Under the pieces are notes generated by a model. It was given only the letters and a program-made list of their open reading frames with translations. It was not told the origin of the DNA and searched no databases. From an uncultured Verrucomicrobiota bacterium (lineage in GTDB: Bacteria > Verrucomicrobiota > Verrucomicrobiia > Limisphaerales > UBA9464), in NCBI GenBank assembly GCA_903922605.1, contig CAIXUG010000086.1, forward strand, positions 67,384 to 131,383: a stretch of 64,000 bases of DNA. The letters are read 5' to 3'. Of this stretch, positions 46,929 to 56,435 are shown one piece after another (position 1 is the first letter of the stretch; each line of letters starts with the position of its first letter). The position numbers were made by a program, and so were the translations under genes.

Positions 46929-48860
46929 ATGATCAAGTCCGCCCTCACCCTGATGCTCGCCGCCACCACTGCCGCCCTCGCCCAAGTGCCTGACAACCTC
47001 GTCGTCGAAGGCGTTCCCGCACATACGCCGGAACTGCGGGCCGAGGTGGGCCGGTATCTGGAGTTTCGCGCCGCCACTTTCAACGGCTGGCACCCAGTTC
47101 GTCGGGAGGCACTGATCTCGACCCGCTTTGCCGACACGCCGCAGTTGCATCTGGTCAAAGGCCCGGGTGGCGCACGGCGGCAGCTCACGTTTCTGTCCGA
47201 GCCGGTGGCGGGCGGCAGCTTCCAGCCCAAGACCGGCGATTGCATTGTGTTTTCACAGGACAGCGGGGGCGGTGAATTCTACCAGCTTTACCGTATGGAT
47301 GTGGCGGACGGTCGCATCACGCGACTGACCGACGGCAAGTCCCGCAACACCGGCGCGGTCTGGAGCAAATCCGGACGCTGGCTGGCCTATTCCTCCACGC
47401 GCCGCAACGGCAAGGATTCCGACCTCTACGTCATTGATCCGCATGATCCGAAAACGGACCGCCTCGCGCTGGAAGTCCAAGGCGGTGGCTGGAGCGTGCT
47501 GGACTGGTCGCCGGATGATTCGACGTTGCTGGTGGGCGAATATCTCTCGATCAACGAAAGCCATCTCTGGACGGTGAACGTGGCCACTGGCGGCAAAACG
47601 CCGCTTGCTCCGTCCCGTGGTGAAACCGTCGCGTGGGGTGAGGCCAAGTTCAGCGCCGACGGCAAATCCATCTTCGCCACCACCGACCACGGCTCCGAAT
47701 TTCAGCGCCTCGTGCAGATTGACCTCGCGACGCAGAGGGAAACCGTGCTCACGCAGGACATTCCGTGGGACGTCGAGAGCTTTGACCTCTCACACGACGG
47801 CAATTTCCTGGCCTTCGTCACGAATGAGGATGGCGTCAGCCGATTGCACCTGAGGAGCCTCCTCCGGCACATTGCCCTGCCCGACCCCACCCTGCCCCTC
47901 GGCGTCATCAGCGGAGTGAAGTTTCACGAGAACAGCCAGGATCTCGGCTTCAGCCTTTCGTCGGCGCAATCCCCCAGTGACATCTACTCCTACAATCTCA
48001 AGACCAAGGAGCTTGAGCGGTGGACCGAAAGCGAGACCGGGGGATTGGACCCCAGATCCTTCGCCGAGCCCGAACTGGTCAAGATCAAGAGCTTCGACGG
48101 CCTGCCCATCTCCGCCTTCCTCTACCGGCCCGATCCGAGGAAATTCCCCGGCAAGCGGCCGGTGCTCATCAACATCCACGGCGGCCCCGAATCCCAGTCC
48201 CGCCCCATTTTCCAGGCCCGGAACAATTACTACGTCAACGAACTCGGCATCGCGATGCTGGTGCCGAATGTGCGGGGATCGGCCGGCTATGGGAAAACTT
48301 TCCTGACCCTCGACAACGGATTTAAACGGGAGGATTCGGTGAAGGACATCGGTGCCTTCATCGAGTGGCTGCCGGGTCAGCCCGCGCTGGATGCCGGAAG
48401 GGTTTCGGCCATCGGTGGCAGCTACGGTGGCTACATGGTACTGGCCTCCATGATCCATTTTAACGACCGGCTGCGCTGCGGGGTGGATATCGTGGGCATC
48501 TCCAATTTCCTGACCTTCCTGCACAACACCCAGGATTACCGCCGAGACCTGCGCCGGGTGGAATATGGCGATGAGCGTGAGCCCGCGATGGCCAAGCATC
48601 TGGAGGCGATTTCACCGACCACCCGCTCCACCGAGATCAAGAAACCGCTCTTCGTGGTACAGGGCAAAAACGACCCGCGTGTGCCGGTGACCGAGGCCGA
48701 ACAGATGGTGAAAGCCATCCGCGATCAGGGCGGCAAGGTCTGGTACCTGATGGCCAAGGACGAGGGCCACGGCTTCGGCAAAAAGAAGAACGCCGACTTC
48801 CAGTTTCTCAGCCAGGTCCTGTTTTTCCGCGAAAACCTGCTGCAAGATCCGGTCAACTGA
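46929..48860 (+). CDS. Secreted S9 family prolyl-oligopeptidase-like peptidase
   Basis: The 643-residue enzyme has a signal peptide (MIKSALTLMLAATTAALAQ). A WD40/TolB-like propeller follows (repeats such as GRWLAYSSTRRNGKDSDLYVID and DGKSIFATTDHGSEFQRL). The C-terminal alpha/beta-hydrolase domain carries the catalytic Ser in GGSYGGYM (about residue 497), Asp in NDPRVPV (about 580) and His in EGHGF (about 613). It would cleave small peptides in the periplasm or outside. The ATG at 46929 begins the signal peptide; the longer open frame to 46671 overlaps ruvC and is not conserved-looking. It converges with the UnbV-type gene. Confidence 0.88.
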   Translation: MIKSALTLMLAATTAALAQVPDNLVVEGVPAHTPELRAEVGRYLEFRAATFNGWHPVRREALISTRFADTPQLHLVKGPGGARRQLTFLSEPVAGGSFQPKTGDCIVFSQDSGGGEFYQLYRMDVADGRITRLTDGKSRNTGAVWSKSGRWLAYSSTRRNGKDSDLYVIDPHDPKTDRLALEVQGGGWSVLDWSPDDSTLLVGEYLSINESHLWTVNVATGGKTPLAPSRGETVAWGEAKFSADGKSIFATTDHGSEFQRLVQIDLATQRETVLTQDIPWDVESFDLSHDGNFLAFVTNEDGVSRLHLRSLLRHIALPDPTLPLGVISGVKFHENSQDLGFSLSSAQSPSDIYSYNLKTKELERWTESETGGLDPRSFAEPELVKIKSFDGLPISAFLYRPDPRKFPGKRPVLINIHGGPESQSRPIFQARNNYYVNELGIAMLVPNVRGSAGYGKTFLTLDNGFKREDSVKDIGAFIEWLPGQPALDAGRVSAIGGSYGGYMVLASMIHFNDRLRCGVDIVGISNFLTFLHNTQDYRRDLRRVEYGDEREPAMAKHLEAISPTTRSTEIKKPLFVVQGKNDPRVPVTEAEQMVKAIRDQGGKVWYLMAKDEGHGFGKKKNADFQFLSQVLFFRENLLQDPVN

Positions 48861-48879
48861 CCTCGGATTTCCCGCGTCT

Positions 48880-50730
48880 TCAGGGCTCTTGAATCACGGT
48901 CAGCGCGTCGAGCTTGGGATTGGTGATCTTCTGCGTGTGCCCGCCTGGCCAGACGATGGTGATGTCGTCCAAGCGGGTGGCATCACCCAGGCCAAAAGTG
49001 AGCGGCAGCTCGCTCTGCGAAAGATAGCTCCGGGTAGGCATCACCTGCCGCGCCAAGGTCTGGCCGTTCAGCCGCACCGTGACCCACGCCCCGATGGCGT
49101 CGCGGTTCGCGCGGGTGCCCACGAGTTTGAACCGCAGCCAGTGGTGGCCGAGGTGCTGGTCGTTGCGAAGGAGCACGGGCGGCCCGTTGATCTGCGTGAT
49201 CACCACATCGAGATCACCGTCGCCATCAAAGTCGGCATACGCGCTGCCGCGACCGACCAGGGGGCGGAAAAGATCGGGGCCGGCATTGGTCGCATCAGCC
49301 GGAACAAAGGTCGGGCCTTCGGCGCCGCCGGCATTCCAGAAGAGCTGGGCGGGCTGGCGATAGCGGACGCCCTGCTGAACCTTTTCGATCTCCTCTTCCA
49401 GGTGGCCGTTGGCCGTCAGCACATCGAGGCGTCCGTCGAGATCGTAGTCGAAGAAGAACAGGCCGAACTTGAGCAGCTGCCGGCTGGCCGGGCCGAGACC
49501 CTCCGTGATCGCCTCGTCGGTGAACAGGAGCTGCTCCCGGGACGCGGGACGCGAGACATAGAGGGCATTCATCTCGTTCGCGAAGTTGCCGATGGCGATG
49601 CCCAGCGCCTCATCGTTGCGGAAGCGGGCCGCATCAATGCCCATCGCCCCGCGTGCCTGCCCGTAGGGATCAAAGGCCAGCCCGGTGGCGGCCCCGACCT
49701 CGGCAAATGTGCCGTCGTGACGGTTGGTGAACACGAAGTTCTGCACCGTGTCGTTGGCCACCACCAGATCCATGAAACCGTCATTGTTCAGATCAATCGG
49801 TGCCGCGGCCAGCGTCTTGGCCATGGGCAGACCGGTGGCCGGATTCTTCACCTGCAATCCGCTCGTGGCCGAGACGTCCGTGAAGTGCCCCTGGCCGTCA
49901 TTGCGAAACAGCTGCGGCACCGTGCCAGGAAAATTCCAGGGACGACCGTAGGCGCGGCCAAGACCGACCAGGGTGTTGTTGACCTCCAGATCCAGCTCCG
50001 GCGACCAGCGCACATAATGCGCCACAAACAGGTCAAGATCGCCATCGTTGTCGATGTCGATCCACGCGGCGGCCGTGCTCCACTGGTCGGAACCGCCCCC
50101 CACTCCGGCACTGGCGGTCACATCGGCAAACTTGCCACCCCCGAGATTGTGGAAGAGATGGTTGCCGCCGACCGCCGTGATGAAGACGTCCACGCGCCCG
50201 TCATTGTCAAAATCGCCACAGGCGACACCCATGCCATAGAGGCTGACATCGAGGCCGGAACCGGCGGTGACATCGGTAAATCTGGGCTCGCCCCCGGGCG
50301 GCGTGTCGTTCCGGTAGAGCGCCAGGGTCGGAGGCGCGTTAGTGGCGCGACGTGCGTCTCCGGGCCACCAGGTGGAGTTTACGAACAGCAGATCGGGATC
50401 GCCATCCCCGTCGAAATCAAACCAGGCCACCCCGCCGCCCATCGTTTCAGGGAGCAGTTTTTGGCCGGTCGCACCGTTCTCGTGACGAAAGGTGATTCCG
50501 GCCGCCGTGGTGACATCGGTGAACCGCACCAGCGGCAGTTTCACATTCGGCTGCGAAACCTGGGGCGCTCGCAGTACCGTCTGTTTTTGCACTCCAACCG
50601 CCGGCCGACGGGTAAGTGAGAAGACCAGTCCACCCGCCGCCAACGCCAACGCCACGAGCACCCACAGCGACCGGCGCAGGGCGCGCGCGATGACAGCGTC
50701 ATCGGCAGACGGTTCGGGAGGCAAGGACAT
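48880..50730 (-). CDS. FG-GAP/VCBS repeat protein with ASPIC/UnbV C-terminal domain
   Basis: The 616-residue protein has an N-terminal membrane anchor (about residues 20-42). Calcium-binding FG-GAP-like repeats follow (DFDGDGDPDLLFVN, DFDNDGRVDVFITA, DIDNDGDLDLFVAH, DLNNDGFMDLVVAND, DFDGDGDLDVVITQ). The end is an ASPIC/UnbV domain (LGDATRLDDITIVWPGGHTQ). Such proteins are abundant in PVC and Acidobacteria and probably form extracellular integrin-like propellers; the ligand is unknown. An upstream ATG at 50841 in the same frame would add 37 residues before the anchor; 50730 is preferred. Confidence 0.85.
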   Translation of the reverse strand: MSLPPEPSADDAVIARALRRSLWVLVALALAAGGLVFSLTRRPAVGVQKQTVLRAPQVSQPNVKLPLVRFTDVTTAAGITFRHENGATGQKLLPETMGGGVAWFDFDGDGDPDLLFVNSTWWPGDARRATNAPPTLALYRNDTPPGGEPRFTDVTAGSGLDVSLYGMGVACGDFDNDGRVDVFITAVGGNHLFHNLGGGKFADVTASAGVGGGSDQWSTAAAWIDIDNDGDLDLFVAHYVRWSPELDLEVNNTLVGLGRAYGRPWNFPGTVPQLFRNDGQGHFTDVSATSGLQVKNPATGLPMAKTLAAAPIDLNNDGFMDLVVANDTVQNFVFTNRHDGTFAEVGAATGLAFDPYGQARGAMGIDAARFRNDEALGIAIGNFANEMNALYVSRPASREQLLFTDEAITEGLGPASRQLLKFGLFFFDYDLDGRLDVLTANGHLEEEIEKVQQGVRYRQPAQLFWNAGGAEGPTFVPADATNAGPDLFRPLVGRGSAYADFDGDGDLDVVITQINGPPVLLRNDQHLGHHWLRFKLVGTRANRDAIGAWVTVRLNGQTLARQVMPTRSYLSQSELPLTFGLGDATRLDDITIVWPGGHTQKITNPKLDALTVIQEP

Positions 50731-50906
50731 CGGGTGGAACGGTGCGTCACCCTTCCCTGCGAGGCAAGCGGAGGCGGAACCGCTGCCCGACACCGAATAT
50801 GGAAGGCGGCCGAGTTGACTCACGGCCCGATTCCAGCGCACTTCTTCCTTTCCCTGTCGATGAGCCGTGTCCAGCCTAGCCGCACCAAGACATTCCCGAC
50901 CCTTAT

Positions 50907-52034
50907 ATGAACTGGTTCTACGTCGAAGGCGGACAGCAACGCGGCCCCGTCACTCAGGAGGAATTCGACCGGCTGGCCGCCACCGGCGTCATCGCCGACA
51001 ACACCCTGGTGTGGCGTGAAGGCATGGCCGCCTGGCAACCATGGTCATCGCTTCGTCCGGTGGGCGCACAGCCAGGCGCCGTTTCCGACATTCCGCCCAT
51101 CGTCACCCCCGGACCCGCGTCGGATCCCATCCCGGCACCTGCCCCAGGCCGGGTCCGCTGCGCCGAATGCGGCGGTGACTTTGCCACTGAAGAAACTCTT
51201 CGCTACGGTGAACGCCACGTTTGCGCCACCTGCAAGCCGCGTTTTCTCCAACGGCTGAGCGAAGGAGCAGCCCTGCTCCGGCAGGCCGGCCGACCAGTCA
51301 GCCCGGAGCAGGTGCTTGCCCGTGACTATCAGGTGGATATCGGAAGCTGTGCCAGCCGTGCCCACACTCTCATCACCTCCAATTACGGCCTGCTGTTGGC
51401 CGCCGCCGTCGTCGTCGGGTTGATATTGGCCGCCGCCGGCATGATTCCGTTGCTGAATCTGATCGTGCCGCTGTTCCTCACCGGACCGCTGGTCGGCGGA
51501 CTCTACCGTCTCTACCTCGCGCGCCTGCGCGGCCAACCGGCCGATTTCGGCATGGCGTTCAGCGGGTTCTCTTCGGACTATTGGCAGCTAGTGCTTTGCC
51601 AGATGTTTCCCTCGCTGCTCGGCTTCGCTATCATGATTCCGATGGCCATGATCATGGGGCCAGCCGCGATCTTCCTGGGCCGCGCAAACATTACGTCCGG
51701 CGCAATGGCGACCGGCGCCGTGGCCATTTTCGCGGGGCTCATGATTTTCATCCTCATCATCCTCGGGATCTATTTCTACATCAGCTGGTACTTCGCGCTG
51801 CGACTGGTCGCGGACAAGGGTTTCCAGTTCTGGCCCGCCTTGCAACTGAGCCGGCGCGTCGTCGGGAAACATTGGTGGGGCGTCTTCTGGTTCAGCATCG
51901 TCAGCGGGGTTCTCATGGTCCTCGGAGCGCTGCTCTGCCTGTTTGGCCTCCTCTATACCGGCCCGCTCTACGTCGCCATGTCCTCCTACCTTTATGAGGA
52001 CATTTTCGGCGATCTGGCCCCCCAACCCCGCTGA
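50907..52034 (+). CDS. GYF-2 domain, zinc-ribbon, multi-pass membrane protein
   Basis: The 375-residue protein starts with a GYF-2 domain (NWFYVEGGQQRGPVTQEEF, LVWREGMAAWQPW). A Pro-rich linker and a Cys4 zinc ribbon follow (Cys85, 88, 106, 109). From about residue 155 it has six or more membrane helices, resembling the DUF975-type integral membrane domain (LVVPLFLTGPLVGGLYRLYL-like). GYF-2 modules bind proline-rich peptides. It starts the 50.9-60.6 kb operon; the next gene follows after six bases. It may recruit partner proteins at the membrane. Confidence 0.75.
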   Translation: MNWFYVEGGQQRGPVTQEEFDRLAATGVIADNTLVWREGMAAWQPWSSLRPVGAQPGAVSDIPPIVTPGPASDPIPAPAPGRVRCAECGGDFATEETLRYGERHVCATCKPRFLQRLSEGAALLRQAGRPVSPEQVLARDYQVDIGSCASRAHTLITSNYGLLLAAAVVVGLILAAAGMIPLLNLIVPLFLTGPLVGGLYRLYLARLRGQPADFGMAFSGFSSDYWQLVLCQMFPSLLGFAIMIPMAMIMGPAAIFLGRANITSGAMATGAVAIFAGLMIFILIILGIYFYISWYFALRLVADKGFQFWPALQLSRRVVGKHWWGVFWFSIVSGVLMVLGALLCLFGLLYTGPLYVAMSSYLYEDIFGDLAPQPR

Positions 52035-52040
52035 CGGCGC

Positions 52041-52625
52041 ATGGCTGCCACCGCTGTCTCGTGTCCGAAATGCCGGGCACCGCTGCCGGACGATCCGGCA
52101 GCACTCGCCGCCCTCGACCGCTGCCCGGCGTGTGGCACCCGGGTGAAAATCTGCCTCTTCCCCGCGTTTACCGCCGGCCCTCGATCCGGTGCCTTGCCGG
52201 AAGCCGTCCTGGCGGAAGGCGAGGCCGCCTGCTTCTACCACGCTGGCAACAAGGCGGTCGTCCCTTGCGACCAGTGCGGCCGTTTCCTGTGTGCGCTTTG
52301 CGATCTGGAGCTCGCCGGCCGACACGTGTGCCCCGTCTGCCTTGAAAGCGGGGCCAAGCGCGGTCAGGTTGAGCTTCTCGAGCACAGTCGCGCCCGACCC
52401 GACCTGGTCGTCTGGAACCTGCTCCTGTTGCCGCTCATCGCTTGCGGGTACGCCTTCCCCCTTACCGCCCTGATCGCCCTCATTTACACGCTGGTGAAGT
52501 GGAACACCAAACCCAGCCTGGTGGACAACACCCGCGCACGGCTTGCCTGGGCCATTCCGGTCGCCCTGCTCGAACTGGCCGGCGGAGTGGCCCTTTGGCT
52601 CTTTTATTTGCGAATGGTCCGCTGA
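52041..52625 (+). CDS. Zinc-ribbon/B-box-like membrane protein
   Basis: The 194-residue protein has an N-terminal ribbon (Cys8, 11, 28, 31). A second set of ligands follows (Cys64, His67, Cys76, 79, 84, 87, 97, 100) in a B-box-like order. Two or three membrane helices occupy about residues 115-190. It resembles other putative zinc-binding membrane proteins of PVC bacteria. The stop is one base before the next start. Partner of the GYF protein by position; function unknown. Confidence 0.7.
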   Translation: MAATAVSCPKCRAPLPDDPAALAALDRCPACGTRVKICLFPAFTAGPRSGALPEAVLAEGEAACFYHAGNKAVVPCDQCGRFLCALCDLELAGRHVCPVCLESGAKRGQVELLEHSRARPDLVVWNLLLLPLIACGYAFPLTALIALIYTLVKWNTKPSLVDNTRARLAWAIPVALLELAGGVALWLFYLRMVR

Positions 52626-52626
52626 C

Positions 52627-53208
52627 ATGTTGCGACGCGATCCCAACTACACGCGGTTGCCCGGTGGCGGCCGGACGCTCACCGGCAATGCCAGCTACTG
52701 GCTGGCGCGCGACCATCTGCTGCTGGTGGATGTCCAGACCGCGTGCGAGCGCTACCGGCGGTTTGATCTGCGGGATATCCGATGCCTCACACTCGTGGCG
52801 ACACGGCTGGGCTGGATCGACCGGGGGATATTGGGCGGTGCCTCCTTGCTTTTCCTTGCCTGGCTTCTCGGCGCACTGACCTTTGGAAAGCTAAGCTTTC
52901 CGCTCGCGAACGGGGATTGGATCGGACTCATTGCCCTTGCCGGAGCCGCCCTGTCATCCCTGACCGGACTGCTGCTGAGCATACGGGCCGGCCGGATGTG
53001 CCGTGTCGAAATACAGACCGGAGTACAAACCATCCCGCTGCCGGGCCTCAACCGCTGGCGCAAGGCCGAGCAGTTTCTCGTCACCCTCACCTCTGCCGTG
53101 CAGGCCGCACAGGCAGACCTCAGGCCGGTCACGGAAGCTGTCGCCACCCCTGCATTCACAGCCGATCCAGAACCCGAGTCTCCCGCCGACCCGGAGCCAT
53201 CGTCTTAA
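52627..53208 (+). CDS. Hypothetical membrane protein with PH-like start
   Basis: The 193-residue product begins LRRDPNYTRLPGGGRTLTGNASYWLARDHLLLVDV, a beta-rich segment like a small PH-like domain. It then has two membrane helices (about residues 70-90 and 100-120) and a C-terminal Pro/Glu-rich tail. The ATG at 52627 comes one base after the previous stop. No motif allows a function; it belongs to the operon by spacing. Confidence 0.65.
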   Translation: MLRRDPNYTRLPGGGRTLTGNASYWLARDHLLLVDVQTACERYRRFDLRDIRCLTLVATRLGWIDRGILGGASLLFLAWLLGALTFGKLSFPLANGDWIGLIALAGAALSSLTGLLLSIRAGRMCRVEIQTGVQTIPLPGLNRWRKAEQFLVTLTSAVQAAQADLRPVTEAVATPAFTADPEPESPADPEPSS

Positions 53209-53242
53209 TTCGCAATTCGTAAACCGTCCCTCATAATTTTTC

Positions 53243-53566
53243 GTGCCTTCCCTCGTCCAGCACCGCTGCCTGAACCACGCCGCCCGCGAGGCCGTGGCCC
53301 GGTGCCCGGAGTGCCGCCGCTACTTCTGCCGCGAGTGTGTGACGGAGCACGATGGCCGCGCCATCTGTTCCGCCTGTCTCGCCCGCCTGACGCAGGTGGC
53401 GGAGCGGAAGCCGCTCCGCCTTCGCTGGCTCACCACACCGATGGCCGTCGCCCTGAGTCTGACCGTCGCCTGGCTTTTCTTTTACGGCGTAGGCCGGGTG
53501 CTGGTGAAAATTCCCGCCGAGTGGCATGAGGGCACCGTCTGGGAAAAACTGGGCACCGACGGATGA
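53243..53566 (+). CDS. B-box-like zinc-finger protein with one membrane helix
   Basis: This 107-residue protein packs Cys9, His12, Cys21, 24, 29, 32, His36, Cys42 and 45 into its first 50 residues, the order of a B-box zinc finger. One membrane helix follows (about residues 66-85) and then a short outer tail. It starts with GTG and its stop overlaps the next gene (ATGA). B-box-like zinc fingers in bacteria usually occur in membrane proteins such as rhomboid-linked ones. Here it seems a small cytoplasm-facing sensor or adaptor. Confidence 0.7.
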   Translation: MPSLVQHRCLNHAAREAVARCPECRRYFCRECVTEHDGRAICSACLARLTQVAERKPLRLRWLTTPMAVALSLTVAWLFFYGVGRVLVKIPAEWHEGTVWEKLGTDG

Positions 53567-55191
53567 AGACCACCCGTCAACCGGCCCCATCCGCCCTGGA
53601 TGTGATCGAGGAAGCCGTGCATCTGCTGCGCACGACTCCGGCCACCGACTACCTAGTCTGGGCGGCAGGGGCCGGCCCGTTCGCGCTGGCCGTGCTTTAT
53701 TTCTGGGCGGACATGAGCCGCGCCGCCGATGCCGAAAGCCGCCTTGTGCCCGCAGCGCTTGGCCTTGCCCTGCTCTTCCTATGGCTGAAAACCTGCCAGG
53801 CGGTCTTTGCGACCCGGCTCCTCGCCCGCCTTTCGGGCGTGGATGCTTCTCGCGACCATGTCCGCCGTTGGTTCCGCTGCTTCTCGGTACAGGCGGCATG
53901 GCAGCCACTCGGGCTCTTCCTTTTGCCAATGGGGCTCGTTCTCACCGTCCCGTTCGGCTGGCTCGTGGCGCTGTTCCAGAATCTCACTGTGCTCGGTGAC
54001 GACTCGCCCATGGCGGCGTTCCGACGGGCCGGACGGCAATGCCTGCTCCAGCCCGTCCAGAACCACGCCCTCATCAGTTTGCTCTCGGTCGCCGCGCTGG
54101 CGGTTTGGCTCAATGTCGCGATCGCGCTCTATGCCCTGCCGCACCTGCTGAAGCTGCTGCTCGGCGTCGAGAGCGCCTTCACGCTGAATCCCACCAGCCT
54201 GCTGAACACGACCTTCCTCGCCAGCACGTTTGCATTGGGCGCCGTCACGATGGATCCGCTGCTCAAGGCCGCTTATGTCGTCCGCTGTTTTCACGGCGAC
54301 TCGCGCACGACCGGCGAAGATCTTCGCGCCCGCCTGCGGCGTTGGCAGCCGGCGGTGGCAACCGTACTGTTGCTGTTCGCCTTCTTCGGCGGCGAACCCG
54401 GCACGGCGTCCGTTGTCCGTGCGGCCACGCCAACTCCGCAGCAAGTCCGCGAACTGGACCGGGCCATCGACGATGTGCTGGAACGGCCGGAATACACTTG
54501 GCGCGCACCCCGAGAGAAGGCGGATGAATCCGAGGCCGGGGAGCAGAAAAGTTGGCTTGCCCGCCTCCAGCACTGGATTGGCGACCGTGTAAATCGAGTC
54601 TTCCGCGAGCTTGGACGTCTGCTCAAGCGCTTCGCCGACTGGCTGGATCAGATTTGGGGCCGACGCTCTGGCTCCTCCCCTAGCTGGAACTGGTGGAACC
54701 TGAATCCGGCGGGCTTCGTGAGTTTCCTCATGTGGCTGCTGATCGTCACCGCTGCAGCTCTGCTGCTGTGGTTTGCCTTCGTTGTCTGGCGGCGACGTCA
54801 GCCCACGCCATTACTCACGGCCACTGCCATCAGCGCCATGCCGGATCTCCGCACCGAGAATGTCGCCGTGGAGCAATTGCCGGAGGAAGGCTGGTTCGCT
54901 CTGGCACATGAACTGGCCGGCAGCGGTGAACTTCGCCTTGCCTTGCGCGCCCTCTACCTCGCCAGCCTCGCCCACCTGGCACGTCGCGAGTTCATCCGGC
55001 CGGCGCTGCACAAATCGAACCGGGATTACGAACTCGAGGTCCGCCGCCAGGCCCGGGGGATCCCGACCCTGTCCGAAACCTTCGCTGACACCGTCCGGAG
55101 TTTCGAACGGAGCTGGTATGGCGGGCGGGCAGTATCGGCGGAACATTTCGCACAGTTCGAGGCGAAGGTGCAGGAGGTCCGGGCTCGATGA
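53563..55191 (+). CDS. Multi-pass membrane protein with C-terminal DUF4129
   Basis: The 542-residue protein has several helices in residues about 30-270 and a charged middle. Another helix (FVSFLMWLLIVTAAALLLWFAFVVW, about 388-412) precedes a cytoplasmic DUF4129 domain with LALRALYLASLAHLARREFI and SFERSWYGGRAVS. DUF4129 proteins travel with MoxR, DUF58 and transglutaminase-like proteins in many phyla. It overlaps both neighbours by four bases (ATGA). Its role is unknown; a scaffold in a MoxR-driven envelope process is a common guess. Confidence 0.82.
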   Translation: MKTTRQPAPSALDVIEEAVHLLRTTPATDYLVWAAGAGPFALAVLYFWADMSRAADAESRLVPAALGLALLFLWLKTCQAVFATRLLARLSGVDASRDHVRRWFRCFSVQAAWQPLGLFLLPMGLVLTVPFGWLVALFQNLTVLGDDSPMAAFRRAGRQCLLQPVQNHALISLLSVAALAVWLNVAIALYALPHLLKLLLGVESAFTLNPTSLLNTTFLASTFALGAVTMDPLLKAAYVVRCFHGDSRTTGEDLRARLRRWQPAVATVLLLFAFFGGEPGTASVVRAATPTPQQVRELDRAIDDVLERPEYTWRAPREKADESEAGEQKSWLARLQHWIGDRVNRVFRELGRLLKRFADWLDQIWGRRSGSSPSWNWWNLNPAGFVSFLMWLLIVTAAALLLWFAFVVWRRRQPTPLLTATAISAMPDLRTENVAVEQLPEEGWFALAHELAGSGELRLALRALYLASLAHLARREFIRPALHKSNRDYELEVRRQARGIPTLSETFADTVRSFERSWYGGRAVSAEHFAQFEAKVQEVRAR

Positions 55192-56429
55192 GACGCTTCA
55201 CGGCCATCGCGGTCATCCTCGTCGCGGTCGCGTCTTTTAGCTACGGGCTTTGGCGGCTGTTCGACCTGCGCTTCGCCAACGGCGATGTGTATCCGCCCGG
55301 CTCATCCTTCCGGGCGGATCCGTTGGGCACACGGGCACTTTACGAGAGCTTTGACCTGTTGCCCCGGGTGCGGACCGAGCGGTTGCTGGAACCTATCCGC
55401 CGGCTCGGCACCGGGCGTGGTACTACGCTGTTCATTCTGGCCTGTTCCCCGTCCGACGAACCGATCCTGAGCACGACCGACGCGTCCGAGCTGGATGAGT
55501 TTCTCGCCCAGGGTGGCCGGGTCGTGGTCACGTTTTCGCCTACGTCCGGCCGACCGTTCTGGAGCGGCTTGGGTAGCCGCCGAGGAACGACAACCATCAC
55601 CAACTCCCCGGCACGCCGCACTGGGCTCCGGCGCAAGGCCGTTTCAGCCTCCGGCGAACTCGACAACATTGCGTTCACCACCCTTTGGAACTTTCACTTC
55701 GATTATCCCGCCCTTGCCCATGGTTCGAACGGCCTGCCTGTCCTTGAACATGCGATCCGAACTGACGACAGCCCCGAGATTCTGCCACCGACCCTTGCCT
55801 GGCATTCGGCGGCGGTGTTCACCGGGCTCGATACCAATTGGACCGTGCTCTATGCCCGCAGCAATCAGCCCGTCGTGGTCGAGCGCGCCTTCGGCCGCGG
55901 CTCGGTCGTGCTGGCCAGCGACACCTCCCTGCACAGCAACGAGACACTGCGTCGGGGACGCTCGACCGCGCTGCTGGCCTGGCTCGCGGGTGACAACCGC
56001 CGGCTCGTCTTTGAGGAGACCCATCTCGGGAGCCGGCTGAATCCCGGCATCATGACCCTCGCCCGCCGTTACCGGCTCCACGGCCTGGGAGCCGGGTTGC
56101 TCCTGCTTGCGGCCCTTTACGTGTGGCGGAGCGCCACCGGCCTCGTGCCCCGCCTGGCCGATCCGGGTGGCGAGTCAGATGAAGTCGTCACCGGCAAGGA
56201 CTCGGCATCGGGCTTCATGAATCTGCTCCGCCGCGCCGTTACCCCGGCCGAACTGCTGCCTCTCTGTCTCGCGGAATGGAGAAAATCCGTGCTCCGCGAC
56301 CGGCCCGGCTTCGCCAGCAAGACGGCCGCCATTCAGGATGTGGTGAATCTCGAATCCACCAAGCCTGTGAAGGAACAGAACCCTGTGGACGCCTACCGCC
56401 AAATCTCCCGGATCCTCACCGAACGCTAA
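55188..56429 (+). CDS. DUF4350 domain protein
   Basis: The 413-residue protein has an N-terminal helix (about 5-22). A DUF4350 domain follows with SSFRADPLGTRALYESFDLLPR, ACSPSDEPILS and GRVVVTFSP, which resembles the IFT52/GldG-type Rossmann-like fold. A second membrane helix lies near residues 300-320, with a cytoplasmic tail after it. It overlaps the DUF4129 gene (ATGA) and is followed by MoxR after six bases. The DUF4350-MoxR-DUF58 order is conserved over several phyla. Confidence 0.82.
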   Translation: MRRFTAIAVILVAVASFSYGLWRLFDLRFANGDVYPPGSSFRADPLGTRALYESFDLLPRVRTERLLEPIRRLGTGRGTTLFILACSPSDEPILSTTDASELDEFLAQGGRVVVTFSPTSGRPFWSGLGSRRGTTTITNSPARRTGLRRKAVSASGELDNIAFTTLWNFHFDYPALAHGSNGLPVLEHAIRTDDSPEILPPTLAWHSAAVFTGLDTNWTVLYARSNQPVVVERAFGRGSVVLASDTSLHSNETLRRGRSTALLAWLAGDNRRLVFEETHLGSRLNPGIMTLARRYRLHGLGAGLLLLAALYVWRSATGLVPRLADPGGESDEVVTGKDSASGFMNLLRRAVTPAELLPLCLAEWRKSVLRDRPGFASKTAAIQDVVNLESTKPVKEQNPVDAYRQISRILTER

Positions 56430-56435
56430 CCCGTC